From Flavobacteriales bacterium (GTDB lineage Bacteria; Bacteroidota; Bacteroidia; Flavobacteriales_F; PHOS-HE28), in assembly GCA_016721825.1 (NCBI GenBank), contig JADKHI010000001.1, positions 992,001 to 1,056,000 of the forward strand: DNA of 64,000 nt. Reading direction: 5' to 3'. The position numbers were made by a program, and so were the translations under genes. The notes below the pieces were generated by a model, which saw only the letters and a list, made by a program, of their open reading frames with translations, did not search any database and was not told the origin of the DNA. This document shows, piece after piece, positions 44,576 through 55,027 of the stretch (position 1 is its first letter; each line of letters begins with the position of its first letter).

Positions 44576-47500
44576 TCAGAAGTTCTGCAGATCCACCGGA
44601 CGCATCACTCCGAACCACTTGATGATCTTTTCACCGATACCGGGCGCATCGATGTGGCAGATGTAGACACCACCCGCGATCGGCACGTTCACCTGGTTGC
44701 GCAGGTCCCAATCGAGGTAAGTGAGGTCGCTGGCCTTGCGGTACTTCCGCACCATCGTTCCACCCACATTGTAGATGCTGATCGTACACTCCTTGGGCAG
44801 GTTGATGAACTTCACCCTGTTGTCCAGTCGGGTCGTCTCGTATCCGCTGAAGGCGTAGTACGGGTTCGGCACAATACCGATCAGATCAAGGGCATCCACG
44901 GCCACTTCGTTCTGGGCAACGAGCGTGGTGGCGGAACCGGAGCTGAAGCCATAGAGCGGGAGCCCATTGTTACGCGCCGGAGTGATCGCCGGTGTGTAGC
45001 CACCGTATGGATCCACATAGGTCATGTACGGTTTCTTCACGTTCAAGCGCACGCGCATCTCGGTCGGGATGATCCCGTCCTCCATGCTGAGCAGCTCTGT
45101 GCCAGGGATCACGGCAGCGGAACCGATCCAGTTCACAGCGCGGAACACACGGGTGAGCTCAGGTACCGAGTTGGTGTTCAACTTGCCCATCATCCAGGAA
45201 GCCTCGTCGTACTGCGGCATGGCGTTGCTGGTGCCGCGAACACGCTGCTCGTTCTTGAAGGTGTAGATCCAATGGCCACCTGCGAACAGGGGCTCACCCA
45301 AGGAAGTGGTCAGGCGATCGTCGGGATTCCAGATCATGTCGCGACCAATAGGGCCACCCCAGAAGCTGTCCTCACCGAAGGCCATGTTCAGGCGCTCACC
45401 GGTCTCCAAGTCGATCGCGTAGCCGGGGAACCAACTCATACCAACGGAGTTCGTCAGATCGCCCTCATTGGAATTGTAGCCCGGGTCGCCGTTCTTGCGA
45501 CCGTTCTTATCCAAGCTCGGCTTGTCGCGGAGATGGTTCTTCTCGGCACCCGTCTCGGATTGGAACACGTCCGTTTCGCACTGCTCCAACACAGGCACAC
45601 GCGTCCACTTGGACTTGTCCGGAGTGAACACCACGAGGCAGCTGCTGATCTGGCTGATCTTGGCCACGTTGGTAGAGCTCTTCAATGCGGCGCTTACTGG
45701 TTGGAAAGCGGTGTCGCCCACAAGCGGCCATACCGACCAAGTGCCACCGAGGATCTTCTCGTATTGCTGATCATCATCCGTACCGCTATCGTCCGGATAG
45801 AGCACACCATCATCGCTGAGCACCAGTCCGGCACGGATCCAGTTGAAGGCGGTCTCACCTTCCTGGTCAGGGATACCGGCATACCACGCCTTCGACGGAT
45901 CGGCGTAGGTCAACTCTGCTTCCAGCGGATCCACATACTCATCATTCTCCAAATACGGTGACTGCTCGATGGTGACCGAGATGCCCCAATCCAACAGGAG
46001 CTGCTCATAGCCCACCTCGATGCTCTGGTCGCTATAGAGCGTCTCGTTCGTGGAGAGGTTGACGATGAACCAATAGGCGTCATCGAACTCATTGTACGTA
46101 CCCGGATCGATCATGCTGGGCAGAGCCGTTGAATCCTTGAACCAGATCTCGAACTCCGCGTTCGGCACCTTCAGGGGGTCCACCACTTTCACGTTCACAG
46201 GTCCCTTTCCGAGCTTGTAGTTCAACTCATCCTGACGCCAGGGTGAGCCCGCAAGGATCGCGTCGATCGATGCTTGCTCCATGTCGAGTGTCAGGCCACC
46301 GTTGCCCTGCCCTTCGAAGCGGGTGATCTGGAACTGGGAACCATAAGCGGCAGCCTGGATCGTACCACCAGCCTCAGGAGAAGGCTTGTGCGGGATGCCT
46401 GCGTAGCTGCGGATGGAACCCGAAGCGGATTTACGACTGGCCTTGTATGGATAGGCCTGACCCGAACGCGCCACCGGGTCGTAGCCTTCGTAATTGTTGT
46501 AACCGTATGCGGTCGCAAGGAAGTAGTAGGTCTTGAAGTTCACCAAGCGTGGATCACCACTTGCGAACGCATCCTCGGTGATCCGCAGGCTGTGGAACAC
46601 TCCCGTATCAGCACCGTTCACCATTTCGGTCGGAACGGGAAGGCCCAGGTTCGGGTCCAAGATGTAGTTCACCAGCTGGCGCACGGTATCCTGAATGTCG
46701 CATTGAGCGATCAAGCGGGCCTTGTTCACATCGCCCAGATCGCTAACGCTCACGTTGGCGTCCTTCAGCTGATAGATCTGGTAACCTTGGAAGCGGTAGA
46801 AACGATCAGCTGCCGATTCCGGGATCGTGGGATCCAGTTCCTCGTAGGTCTCCTGGAAGTTGTTGCCGTTCGCCGAATTCTTGATGTAGAGGATCAGCTC
46901 ACGGTCCAACTCCTGCAGGGACAGGTCCGGAGCGTCAGGACCATCCAGGATCCGGAAGCAGTTGTCGAACAAGGACTGGGCCTTGTCATCCGCACGCTGC
47001 ACATCGGCCACGCTGGCGAACGCACCACCACCAGTGGCACGCGCCCACACCACACCCACTGTGATGTTGTTGTAGTTGCCGGGCTCCAAGGTGAAGGGGC
47101 CCGCGCTCTGAATGAAGCGTCGGTCCGCCGCCGCGTTGTTGGAGTTCTCCTCTGTCCAGGAAGGCTGCGGCAGGCACTCAGTTCCCCAACCCAAGGGATC
47201 GCTATCCCCGGGGAACATATACTCAGCCCGCTGCGCACCTGGTGTGGTGGTGTAACCCGTACCACCGTAGGTGTTGGGTGTACCATCCTTCCAGATCCCG
47301 TTCAAGTAGTTGTAATACTGAATGGCGATGGAAGGGTCTCCGCGAACACCCGCGTTGTTGTCGTGATAGAGGAACGCCCTCATTCCATAGCGCTCGTTGT
47401 CCACCACACCATCACCATACCCGATGCCGATGCCCTTGTACACGATGCCCTTCTGGGCGACAGCCAAGTTGCAATCCGTGGTCAACGGATTGTCCACGCC

Positions 47501-48646
47501 GTCCAGGTCCTGATAAGGACCTTCGAAGAAATCAACACCTACTGCAGGAGGCTGAAGGCCATAACCAGGAACACCGTTGCAGCCCTCGTCGTTATCGTCA
47601 CCATTGTAGGCGTACCCAAGGCCACGCTGCACATCGCAGCCCACATAGTCGTCGTTGGAACAACCCAGGTCGGCGTCCACCCACTGCCCGAAGAAGGTAT
47701 TGGCAAGGGTCTGCGTGCCTTGGTTGATCAGCACGTAGTTATAGAAGGTCATGTTGTTCACCTCATCGTTCGTGCTGAACGCGAAGGCTTGGGCGCGCAC
47801 CTCCATGCCGATGGGTTGCCCCCCGGTCTCGGTATGCACATTGCCCTTGTCGTTGAACACCCACCAGAGGTTCTCGTCACCGAACAAGGGAATGGGGTCG
47901 TCGCGGAATTTGCTCTTGCAATCGACAACACCATCCAGATCGTAGCCAGGGTAATCCCCATCGGTGGGCTGGTAGTCACCATCACCGTTGAAATCATAGA
48001 AGGGCGCTACATACAGGTCCTGTCCTTGCGAAGGATCGCCAAGCGCTGGCCATTCGAAGAACGTGGTCGGTGTCACATAGCCGTCCGGGAACTCAGTGGT
48101 CAGGTCGCAATCAGGATCCAAGGAGCAATTGTAGTAAGCTTCATGCAGTGCCGCCTCCAACCGTTTGGTCCGGTAGATCTTGTCACTGGCCAAGCAGGTC
48201 TCCGGCGTTACCGAGGCATCGCCGGTGTTCGTCAAGGGACCGGGCCAGAAGTCGTTGCCCTCTTGGCGGAAGCGTACAGCAGCAAGCTTCAATTGGTTGT
48301 CGGGGGAGTAACCACCCATCCACAACGACCCTGCGAACAAGGCGCTGGGACCAATGATGCCAGCATCGGCGCTCTTGGGAACGAAGTAGAACGCATTGCC
48401 TGAAGCACGGTTCTGCCACATGTTCCCTCCGTTCTCAACGCGGGCACGCACGTTGTTGAGCTCCAGCGTCGCCGTAGCGCTGGCCGGCGCGCAGCCTGCA
48501 GCTTTCGCACCACCGGTCGCAGCGGAAGACCCGTTGCTACCGCTCTTCCAGGTGTCTGTGTAAGCTGACACCGGTACGCTGGTCATGGCCATCACCGCCA
48601 GAAGCAGGGTGGTCTTGGTGACCCGTTGGATGTTCATGCTGTTCAT
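44576..48646 (-). CDS. Very large secreted protein with T9SS-like C-terminus
   Basis: 1356 aa, not a recognised enzyme. Signal peptide (TTLLLAVMAMTSVPVSAYT). An N-terminal region has repeated Asp/Asn/Gly calcium-type turns (DFNGDGDYQPTDGDYPG; DADLGCSNDDYVGCD) and many Cys and aromatic residues. The C-terminal ~100 residues look like a sorting/export domain (IVPNPYYAFSGYETTRLD, CTISIYNVGGTMVRKYRK, GVYICHIDAPG) but end KWFGVMRPVDLQNF rather than a basic tail. It lies between a PorV-like gene (4-bp gap) and a TonB receptor (24-bp gap), so all three probably act together at the outer membrane. Confidence 0.88.
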   Translation of the reverse strand: MNSMNIQRVTKTTLLLAVMAMTSVPVSAYTDTWKSGSNGSSAATGGAKAAGCAPASATATLELNNVRARVENGGNMWQNRASGNAFYFVPKSADAGIIGPSALFAGSLWMGGYSPDNQLKLAAVRFRQEGNDFWPGPLTNTGDASVTPETCLASDKIYRTKRLEAALHEAYYNCSLDPDCDLTTEFPDGYVTPTTFFEWPALGDPSQGQDLYVAPFYDFNGDGDYQPTDGDYPGYDLDGVVDCKSKFRDDPIPLFGDENLWWVFNDKGNVHTETGGQPIGMEVRAQAFAFSTNDEVNNMTFYNYVLINQGTQTLANTFFGQWVDADLGCSNDDYVGCDVQRGLGYAYNGDDNDEGCNGVPGYGLQPPAVGVDFFEGPYQDLDGVDNPLTTDCNLAVAQKGIVYKGIGIGYGDGVVDNERYGMRAFLYHDNNAGVRGDPSIAIQYYNYLNGIWKDGTPNTYGGTGYTTTPGAQRAEYMFPGDSDPLGWGTECLPQPSWTEENSNNAAADRRFIQSAGPFTLEPGNYNNITVGVVWARATGGGAFASVADVQRADDKAQSLFDNCFRILDGPDAPDLSLQELDRELILYIKNSANGNNFQETYEELDPTIPESAADRFYRFQGYQIYQLKDANVSVSDLGDVNKARLIAQCDIQDTVRQLVNYILDPNLGLPVPTEMVNGADTGVFHSLRITEDAFASGDPRLVNFKTYYFLATAYGYNNYEGYDPVARSGQAYPYKASRKSASGSIRSYAGIPHKPSPEAGGTIQAAAYGSQFQITRFEGQGNGGLTLDMEQASIDAILAGSPWRQDELNYKLGKGPVNVKVVDPLKVPNAEFEIWFKDSTALPSMIDPGTYNEFDDAYWFIVNLSTNETLYSDQSIEVGYEQLLLDWGISVTIEQSPYLENDEYVDPLEAELTYADPSKAWYAGIPDQEGETAFNWIRAGLVLSDDGVLYPDDSGTDDDQQYEKILGGTWSVWPLVGDTAFQPVSAALKSSTNVAKISQISSCLVVFTPDKSKWTRVPVLEQCETDVFQSETGAEKNHLRDKPSLDKNGRKNGDPGYNSNEGDLTNSVGMSWFPGYAIDLETGERLNMAFGEDSFWGGPIGRDMIWNPDDRLTTSLGEPLFAGGHWIYTFKNEQRVRGTSNAMPQYDEASWMMGKLNTNSVPELTRVFRAVNWIGSAAVIPGTELLSMEDGIIPTEMRVRLNVKKPYMTYVDPYGGYTPAITPARNNGLPLYGFSSGSATTLVAQNEVAVDALDLIGIVPNPYYAFSGYETTRLDNRVKFINLPKECTISIYNVGGTMVRKYRKASDLTYLDWDLRNQVNVPIAGGVYICHIDAPGIGEKIIKWFGVMRPVDLQNF

Positions 48647-48670
48647 GATCGTAGGTATTGGATCGTCGGA

Positions 48671-51600
48671 TCAGAAATCGAAGCGCACACCGAGACGAAT
48701 GGTGCGAGGCGATCCGAAATTGTAAGGGTTGTTCACCTTCAGCGCATACAGGTCCTGGTAACTGGCCGGGTCCGTCTGCAGGTTGATCTCGTTCTGGTAC
48801 TGGGGTGCGGCCAGGTAGCCGTCATCCGTTGGCGAACCCGTGGCGCGCCAGACACCCGTGATGTTCTGGGTGTTGAACACGTTGGTCACCAGCAGGTACA
48901 CGTTCAAGTTCGCGCTCTTCGCCTTGCTGTCGCCTTCGGCCTTACCGAAGGTCAGCGGCAGGTCGCGGTCCAGCTGTAGGTCCGTCGTGAACTGCCAGGG
49001 CAGACGGGCGCCGTTGAGCGAACCGTTCAGGCTGTGTGAGCCAATGCCCTGCCCTTCGTTGATGACCCGGCTGCTGGCGCTGTAAGGCGTTCCGCTGCCC
49101 AGGATGCCCACCACGTTCAGACCGGTGCGCTGCAGGATCGGCTTGCCGAAGAGCATCGGGCCGTTGTAGTCCTTGCCCGATCCGTAACGGAAGTCGATGG
49201 TCGTCTGAATTCGGTGACGCTGATCGAAGTCCAGTGGGGAGATGTTGCGCAGGTTGGCCTGACCGGAGTTGATCAGGTTGATCCCTGTGTTCGGACCCGA
49301 GCCCGTACCATCAGCGAACTGAAGCGTGTAGCTGGCGCGCATCCAGATGTTGCCCGTGCGGCGCAGGTCGTAGCTCAACGACAGGCCCTTCACCGTACCG
49401 AAGTCAAGGTTGTCGTAAGTGCGGTACGTAGCAGGCCAGGCATCCACAACGTTGCGGACCTGGATCATGTCACGCAGTTCGCGATAGAAGACCGCGATCT
49501 TCAGCGAGCTGGCTTTCGTCAACACCTGCTGGAAGCCCAATTCGTAGTCGATCGTCTTGGTCGGCTTCAGCGCGGGGTTGTTCATGATGTCACCCGTTTG
49601 CTGGATATAGCTCAAGCCGAAGAGATCAAGGCGTGAAGCGCTCGTCGGACGTTGGGTGAGGATGTCGTAGTGCGCAAAGAACACGGCCTCGTCGCTGATC
49701 GGGAAGCTGAATGCCACGCGGGGCATCACGTTCACCACCGGCTTGTAATCCGTGAAAGCCTCTTTCGTCAACTTGCTACCAGGCAGGTCACCTTCAATGC
49801 TGCCATCGCTACCGCGGATCAGGTAGGGCGCGATGCCTTCCGATGTGCGCAGCGGGGCGGGGTCGGTCAACTGCACACCATCCGCATTGTACCAGGTGTT
49901 ACCGTCGCGGTAACCGACCACGGAAGTGGGGTTGTTGATGTTGTCCACGTACACCACATAGTCGTCACCGATGTTGCTGGGGCGATTGTTCAGGTCGTTC
50001 TGCACGCTGGCCACAGGAACGGTGCTGCCTGCCGTGAAGGCGTTGCGCCAGAGGTACTTGTCGGTCAGCACGCTCTGGTTCGCATCGTAGCGGTCCACAC
50101 GCACACCCACGTTGAAGATGATGTCGTCGAAGGCGAACTTGTCCATGACGTAGCCGGCCATGTAGATCGGAGCAAAGGGGGCCTGGATACGGGTGAAGTT
50201 GCCCTCCTTGTCCTGCTCATCGAAGAAGCTGTTCAGGGAACGTTGACCGCTGATCTTGTTGCCACGGTGATCATAGCCAAAGTAGTTGGCGAGCGTACCG
50301 TTGCCGCTGTTCACCAGCTCATCGGCACTGAACTGCTCCAAGCTCAGGATCGATGGGTCGATGGCGTCCACTTGTAGGAAATCCGTACCACCTACATCCA
50401 AGCCCAAGGCCTCACGCAACTTGCGATCAAAGAAGGATTGGTCATCACCCACGAGCGGGTCGTACGTGATGTACGGGGTCGTCCCCAAAGGATAGGTGAT
50501 GGTGGAATCGGACTTGTCCAATTCCTGCAAGTGGAAGTTCGCGAGCTGACGGGCACGGGTCCACAGACCCACCGGAGCCAGGTTGTACGAACGGCGCACA
50601 AGCTGCTCGTATTCCACACCGACCGATACGGCATGTTTTCCGATGTCCGCTGAACCGATGGCCGACACACGGATCTGGTCATTCTGCTGGGTCAGGTACT
50701 GGTTGTTGACCGTACCGAAATTGTTCCACAGGGAATAAACGGTCCGGGGCTGGGTACCGTTCAACAGACCGTTGCGGGCCTGGATCTCATTGAAGTTCTC
50801 GTAGTACCCTACGTAGCCCGGGTTGGTGAAGGGGAAGTTCGCACCGTACAGCAGCTCCACGGGGAAGGTCTCACGACCGAACAGGTTGTAATAGCTGCTT
50901 GTGATCGCGGCCACATCCGGGTTCTGGCTTCCGGGGCTGAAGGTCACGATCGTGTCCCGCAGACCGGTCTGCGTGTAGCGGGCGTTCGGCGTACCGGCGC
51001 CGGTCAGTTCGAAAGAGGGGGCACGGAAGCGCTCATAGCGCCCCACGTAACCGTAGTCGAACACGTTGTCTTTGTGAACGTCATCCTCGATCCGCTGATC
51101 GTACCGCGAGTAATCAAGTTGCAGGGTATAGAAGGCGTTCTTGATGCCTCCCTTGGCCGCGGTCTCGCCCTCCACCTCCTCGGAGCGGGAGTTGAACCGC
51201 TGGGTGAACTTAACGAAGCCACGATAAGTAAGGTCACGCACACGTGCGTTGTTCTCCGCATTCAGCAAGGCATTGGTCCGGTTGTAATCCTGGCGGCGGT
51301 TGTAATCGAAGTTGCCGCCCACGGTAAGGGTCACATTGGGGCCTGCGGCGATATCGAACTTGCCGGAAGCCAGGTAGCTGGTGCTCGCCGCGTTCTGGCG
51401 GGTCTTCAACTGCTCCAGATCGCTGGAACGCAGGTAATCCGACCGGTACACTACAGCTGTTGAACCGCCTACATCACGCGCCGTAAGGGGGTCGGCCAGG
51501 AGGTCGTTCCGCACGTCCGTCTTCACGCGGCTATCACCATTGTACAAGGGGCTGCCATCCACCACGTTGGTGAACTGACCGCTCAGGAAGAAGCCGAGAA

Positions 51601-52456
51601 GTGGCTTCTCCTTGTTACCCAAGCTATCCTTCTTGAAGAAGATGGGACCGCTCAAGCTGGCCTCCACCTGGTTGAACGCGTACTTGTCCAGACCCACGAT
51701 GTCCGTGATGTCCTCGCCGACCTTGTAGCCGGAAGTGAGGTATTCCACCCCACCGAAGAAGGAACGGCTGGGGCCGCGGGTGGTGATGTTGATCAGACCA
51801 CCGGTCACGTCACCATAGTTGGCGGGAACACCGCCGGTGATCACCTGCACTTCTTCAATGGCGCTCTTGGGAAGGCCTACGCCAGCTCCTGCAGGCACCT
51901 TCACACCATCGATGTAGTAGTAGGTGTTCTCCGAGCGTGCCCCACGGATGCTGATACCGCCACCCGTACCGGCATCGCTGGCACCGGCCACCGTAGTAGC
52001 GATGCTGTTCGCTGAACGACCAGGCATTTTCGCGATCTGGTCCCGGGTCACCGTTCCACCGGAAGCACCTCCGTCCTTGTCGATCAAGGGGACCTGGTAC
52101 TTCACGATCTCGAACTCTTGAAGCTCCACGCCGGTGCTGAGCTCGATGTCGAGGAAGGTGATCTTGTTGCTGTTCACGATCACGCCGGTCTGCTTCATGG
52201 GCTGATACCCCACATAGCTTACGATCACGTCGTACGTGCCGGGATCGATCGGTTTGATGGTGTAGTTGCCGTCAAAGTCCGTCTGGCCTCCGGCCACACG
52301 CGTGCCCCTGTTCTCCACCACCACACTTACAAAGGGTAGTGTTTCACCGGACTTCTTGTCCTTGACGGAGCCCTGGAGCGTACCCACGCCCACTTGGGAC
52401 ATGGCGGTGACGCCGGTAACAAGCAGGGCGACGGCTGAGAGTAAGCTTCTCAACAT
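48671..52456 (-). CDS. TonB-dependent receptor with carboxypeptidase-regulatory-like domain
   Basis: 1261 aa. Signal peptide, then a CarboxypepD_reg-like barrel (residues 25-110: LQGSVKDKKSGETLPFVSVV, FDGNYTIKPIDPGTYDVIVS), a plug (IAKMPGRSANSIATTVAGAS, ISIRGARSENTYYYIDGVKV) and a long beta-barrel ending LGVRFDF, the aromatic outer-membrane signal. The start is ATG at 52456; a TTG precedes it. It is the first gene of a three-gene operon with its own promoter. There is no SusD partner, so it is not a canonical polysaccharide-utilisation locus. Substrate unknown. Confidence 0.92.
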   Translation of the reverse strand: MLRSLLSAVALLVTGVTAMSQVGVGTLQGSVKDKKSGETLPFVSVVVENRGTRVAGGQTDFDGNYTIKPIDPGTYDVIVSYVGYQPMKQTGVIVNSNKITFLDIELSTGVELQEFEIVKYQVPLIDKDGGASGGTVTRDQIAKMPGRSANSIATTVAGASDAGTGGGISIRGARSENTYYYIDGVKVPAGAGVGLPKSAIEEVQVITGGVPANYGDVTGGLINITTRGPSRSFFGGVEYLTSGYKVGEDITDIVGLDKYAFNQVEASLSGPIFFKKDSLGNKEKPLLGFFLSGQFTNVVDGSPLYNGDSRVKTDVRNDLLADPLTARDVGGSTAVVYRSDYLRSSDLEQLKTRQNAASTSYLASGKFDIAAGPNVTLTVGGNFDYNRRQDYNRTNALLNAENNARVRDLTYRGFVKFTQRFNSRSEEVEGETAAKGGIKNAFYTLQLDYSRYDQRIEDDVHKDNVFDYGYVGRYERFRAPSFELTGAGTPNARYTQTGLRDTIVTFSPGSQNPDVAAITSSYYNLFGRETFPVELLYGANFPFTNPGYVGYYENFNEIQARNGLLNGTQPRTVYSLWNNFGTVNNQYLTQQNDQIRVSAIGSADIGKHAVSVGVEYEQLVRRSYNLAPVGLWTRARQLANFHLQELDKSDSTITYPLGTTPYITYDPLVGDDQSFFDRKLREALGLDVGGTDFLQVDAIDPSILSLEQFSADELVNSGNGTLANYFGYDHRGNKISGQRSLNSFFDEQDKEGNFTRIQAPFAPIYMAGYVMDKFAFDDIIFNVGVRVDRYDANQSVLTDKYLWRNAFTAGSTVPVASVQNDLNNRPSNIGDDYVVYVDNINNPTSVVGYRDGNTWYNADGVQLTDPAPLRTSEGIAPYLIRGSDGSIEGDLPGSKLTKEAFTDYKPVVNVMPRVAFSFPISDEAVFFAHYDILTQRPTSASRLDLFGLSYIQQTGDIMNNPALKPTKTIDYELGFQQVLTKASSLKIAVFYRELRDMIQVRNVVDAWPATYRTYDNLDFGTVKGLSLSYDLRRTGNIWMRASYTLQFADGTGSGPNTGINLINSGQANLRNISPLDFDQRHRIQTTIDFRYGSGKDYNGPMLFGKPILQRTGLNVVGILGSGTPYSASSRVINEGQGIGSHSLNGSLNGARLPWQFTTDLQLDRDLPLTFGKAEGDSKAKSANLNVYLLVTNVFNTQNITGVWRATGSPTDDGYLAAPQYQNEINLQTDPASYQDLYALKVNNPYNFGSPRTIRLGVRFDF

Positions 52457-52501
52457 CAACGTGAGGTTTTACGTTCTTCTGAAAGGCGCAACGAGGGGGC
52501 G

Positions 52502-52531
52502 TAAAGATAGAAATTCCCCGGACCGGCAAAA
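52502..52531 (-). promoter_or_regulatory. Bacteroidota promoter of the three-gene outer-membrane operon
   Basis: Minus-strand TTTTG (-33) and TATCTTTA (-7) are separated by 17 nt, close to the TTTG...TAnnTTTG arrangement. The ATG is about 45 nt downstream. The other ~200 bp of this 273-bp gap show nothing else I can name. Confidence 0.6.
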
Positions 52532-52729
52532 TGCTCTGAAACCCGCGTCAACAGGACGTTTTCTGTGTCCGGGCCGTGTGCCTCGCCTGATCGGAGGGTG
52601 TTCTTTCGGTTCATGCGACCTTCATTCCGACGCAATATATCGGCAAAGGATGATCGGTCCCGACGGATCGCTCAACAGATCCATGGCATGCTATACAGGT
52701 CTGAGGCGTCCTGAACGATCCGTTCAGGA

Positions 52730-53029
52730 TCAGTGCTTCACGAACCACCGCTGTGGCCAAGGGTCGCGGTGCGCGTTGGTGCCGTTGCGATCAGCGCGTT
52801 TGGTGTTCCTCTTGATGCGCTTGCGGGTGGCCTTGTCCTGGTTGGCGAGGTGCCGCTTGCGATCGTCCTTCTCCTTCTTCGCGCGCGCCTTCTTCTTCTC
52901 CTTGCCCTCCTTGGCCTGAAGCTTCTCCTGCTTGGCGCGGCTGATGCCTTCTTCCTGTGCGTGCGCCACGTGTGGGGCCATGAACAACGTGAGAATGCAG
53001 ATGAAATAGGGTAGGATCCGGCGTAGCAT
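52730..53029 (-). CDS. Small secreted, strongly basic Lys/Arg-rich protein
   Basis: 99 aa. A clear signal peptide (MLRRILPYFICILTLFMAPH, then VAHAQ) is followed by an extremely charged, predicted helical region (KEKKKARAKKEKDDRKRHLA) ending near WPQRWFVKH. No known domain. The fact that a signal peptide precedes the charged tail supports a real gene over the overlapping plus-strand frame. A GAACTTTG box sits close before the ATG. Confidence 0.65.
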   Translation of the reverse strand: MLRRILPYFICILTLFMAPHVAHAQEEGISRAKQEKLQAKEGKEKKKARAKKEKDDRKRHLANQDKATRKRIKRNTKRADRNGTNAHRDPWPQRWFVKH

Positions 53030-53058
53030 GCCACAAAGTTCGCCGTCGCGGACATACC

Positions 53059-53066
53059 TACCTTCG
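53059..53066 (+). promoter_or_regulatory. -7 box for the Rieske-like lipoprotein gene
   Basis: TACCTTCG, 22 nt before the ATG at 53089. Confidence 0.45.
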
Positions 53067-53088
53067 CATACGTCCGTTGATCGTTCAC

Positions 53089-53526
53089 ATGCATCGCCTC
53101 ATCACCGTTCGTATCTCCCTGTTCGCCATCCTACTTGGCGGCCTCTTGTTCGCCGGTTGCCGAAAGGAACAGTCCGCGGCCTTGCCTCCCACTGCGGTCG
53201 ACATCAGTTTCAACGTGAACAACCCGGCCTATGTCGACCTGGCCGTGCCAGGCGGCTGGATCTACATTACGGGTGGCTCCATGGGTATCATCGTGTACCG
53301 AAAGACCATTGATGAGTTCGTGGCGATGGACCGCCTGTGCCGCTACCAGACCACGGAGAATTGCAGGGTCATCGTGGACGACTCCCAAGTAACGGCCACC
53401 GACACGGCCTGCTGCGGCTCCAGCTACCTGATCCTGGACGGCAGCGTGACCCAAGGCCCCACATCGCTCGGGCTGATCCGCTACAACACCACCTTCAACG
53501 GCACCACGCTCCGGATCTTCAACTAG
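53089..53526 (+). CDS. Lipoprotein with degenerate Rieske-like fold
   Basis: 145 aa. Lipoprotein signal (LLGGLLFAGC). The rest recalls a Rieske domain: a VDLAVPGGWIYITGG strand region, then DRLCRYQTTENCRV and DTACCGSSYLILDGSVTQGP, ending GTTLRIFN. In true Rieske centres the motifs are CxH and CxxH; here the positions read Cys-Arg-Tyr and Cys-Gly-Ser-Ser-Tyr, so both His ligands are missing and a [2Fe-2S] cluster is unlikely. Start ATG at 53089; an upstream TTG is less likely. Confidence 0.75.
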   Translation: MHRLITVRISLFAILLGGLLFAGCRKEQSAALPPTAVDISFNVNNPAYVDLAVPGGWIYITGGSMGIIVYRKTIDEFVAMDRLCRYQTTENCRVIVDDSQVTATDTACCGSSYLILDGSVTQGPTSLGLIRYNTTFNGTTLRIFN

Positions 53527-53570
53527 AAGAAGTGAGGAGCAAAGTGTGATGAGTGACGAGTGAAAAAGCA

Positions 53571-53603
53571 GAAGCCCCGGATCCATTGCGGAACCGGGGC
53601 TTC
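53571..53603. terminator. Bidirectional hairpin terminator
   Basis: GAAGCCCCGG/CCGGGGCTTC stem with a 13-nt loop between the converging lipoprotein and ahcY genes; AAAAA precedes the left arm. Confidence 0.8.
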
Positions 53604-53619
53604 TCCGTTGAAAGGTTGA

Positions 53620-54945
<1,326 letters not shown>

Positions 54946-54952
54946 AGGGCCG

Positions 54953-54960
54953 CAAAGGTA
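54953..54960 (-). promoter_or_regulatory. -7 box for ahcY
   Basis: TACCTTTG, a perfect TAnnTTTG, ends 7 nt before the ATG at 54945. Confidence 0.65.
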
Positions 54961-55015
54961 TGTTCTTCCGGGTTGCGGGTCCAGCATTGGACGGCCTGCC
55001 CTTCGAGGGTTTGGT

Positions 55016-55023
55016 TAAGTTCG
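55016..55023 (+). promoter_or_regulatory. -7 box for pcrB
   Basis: TAAGTTCG ends 4 nt before the GTG start at 55028, again arguing for a leaderless transcript. Confidence 0.5.
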
Positions 55024-55027
55024 CGTC

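Noticed and set aside
44276..48403. Long plus-strand frames (561 and 709 aa) opposite the giant secreted protein
   Set aside because: High-GC antisense shadows with no leader, domain or promoter; the minus-strand protein has a signal peptide and a sorting-like C-terminus.
54946..55027. Possible SAM/SAH riboswitch before ahcY
   Set aside because: The gap is only 82 bp, the promoter box lies 7 nt from the ATG, and no SAH or SAM aptamer consensus was seen.
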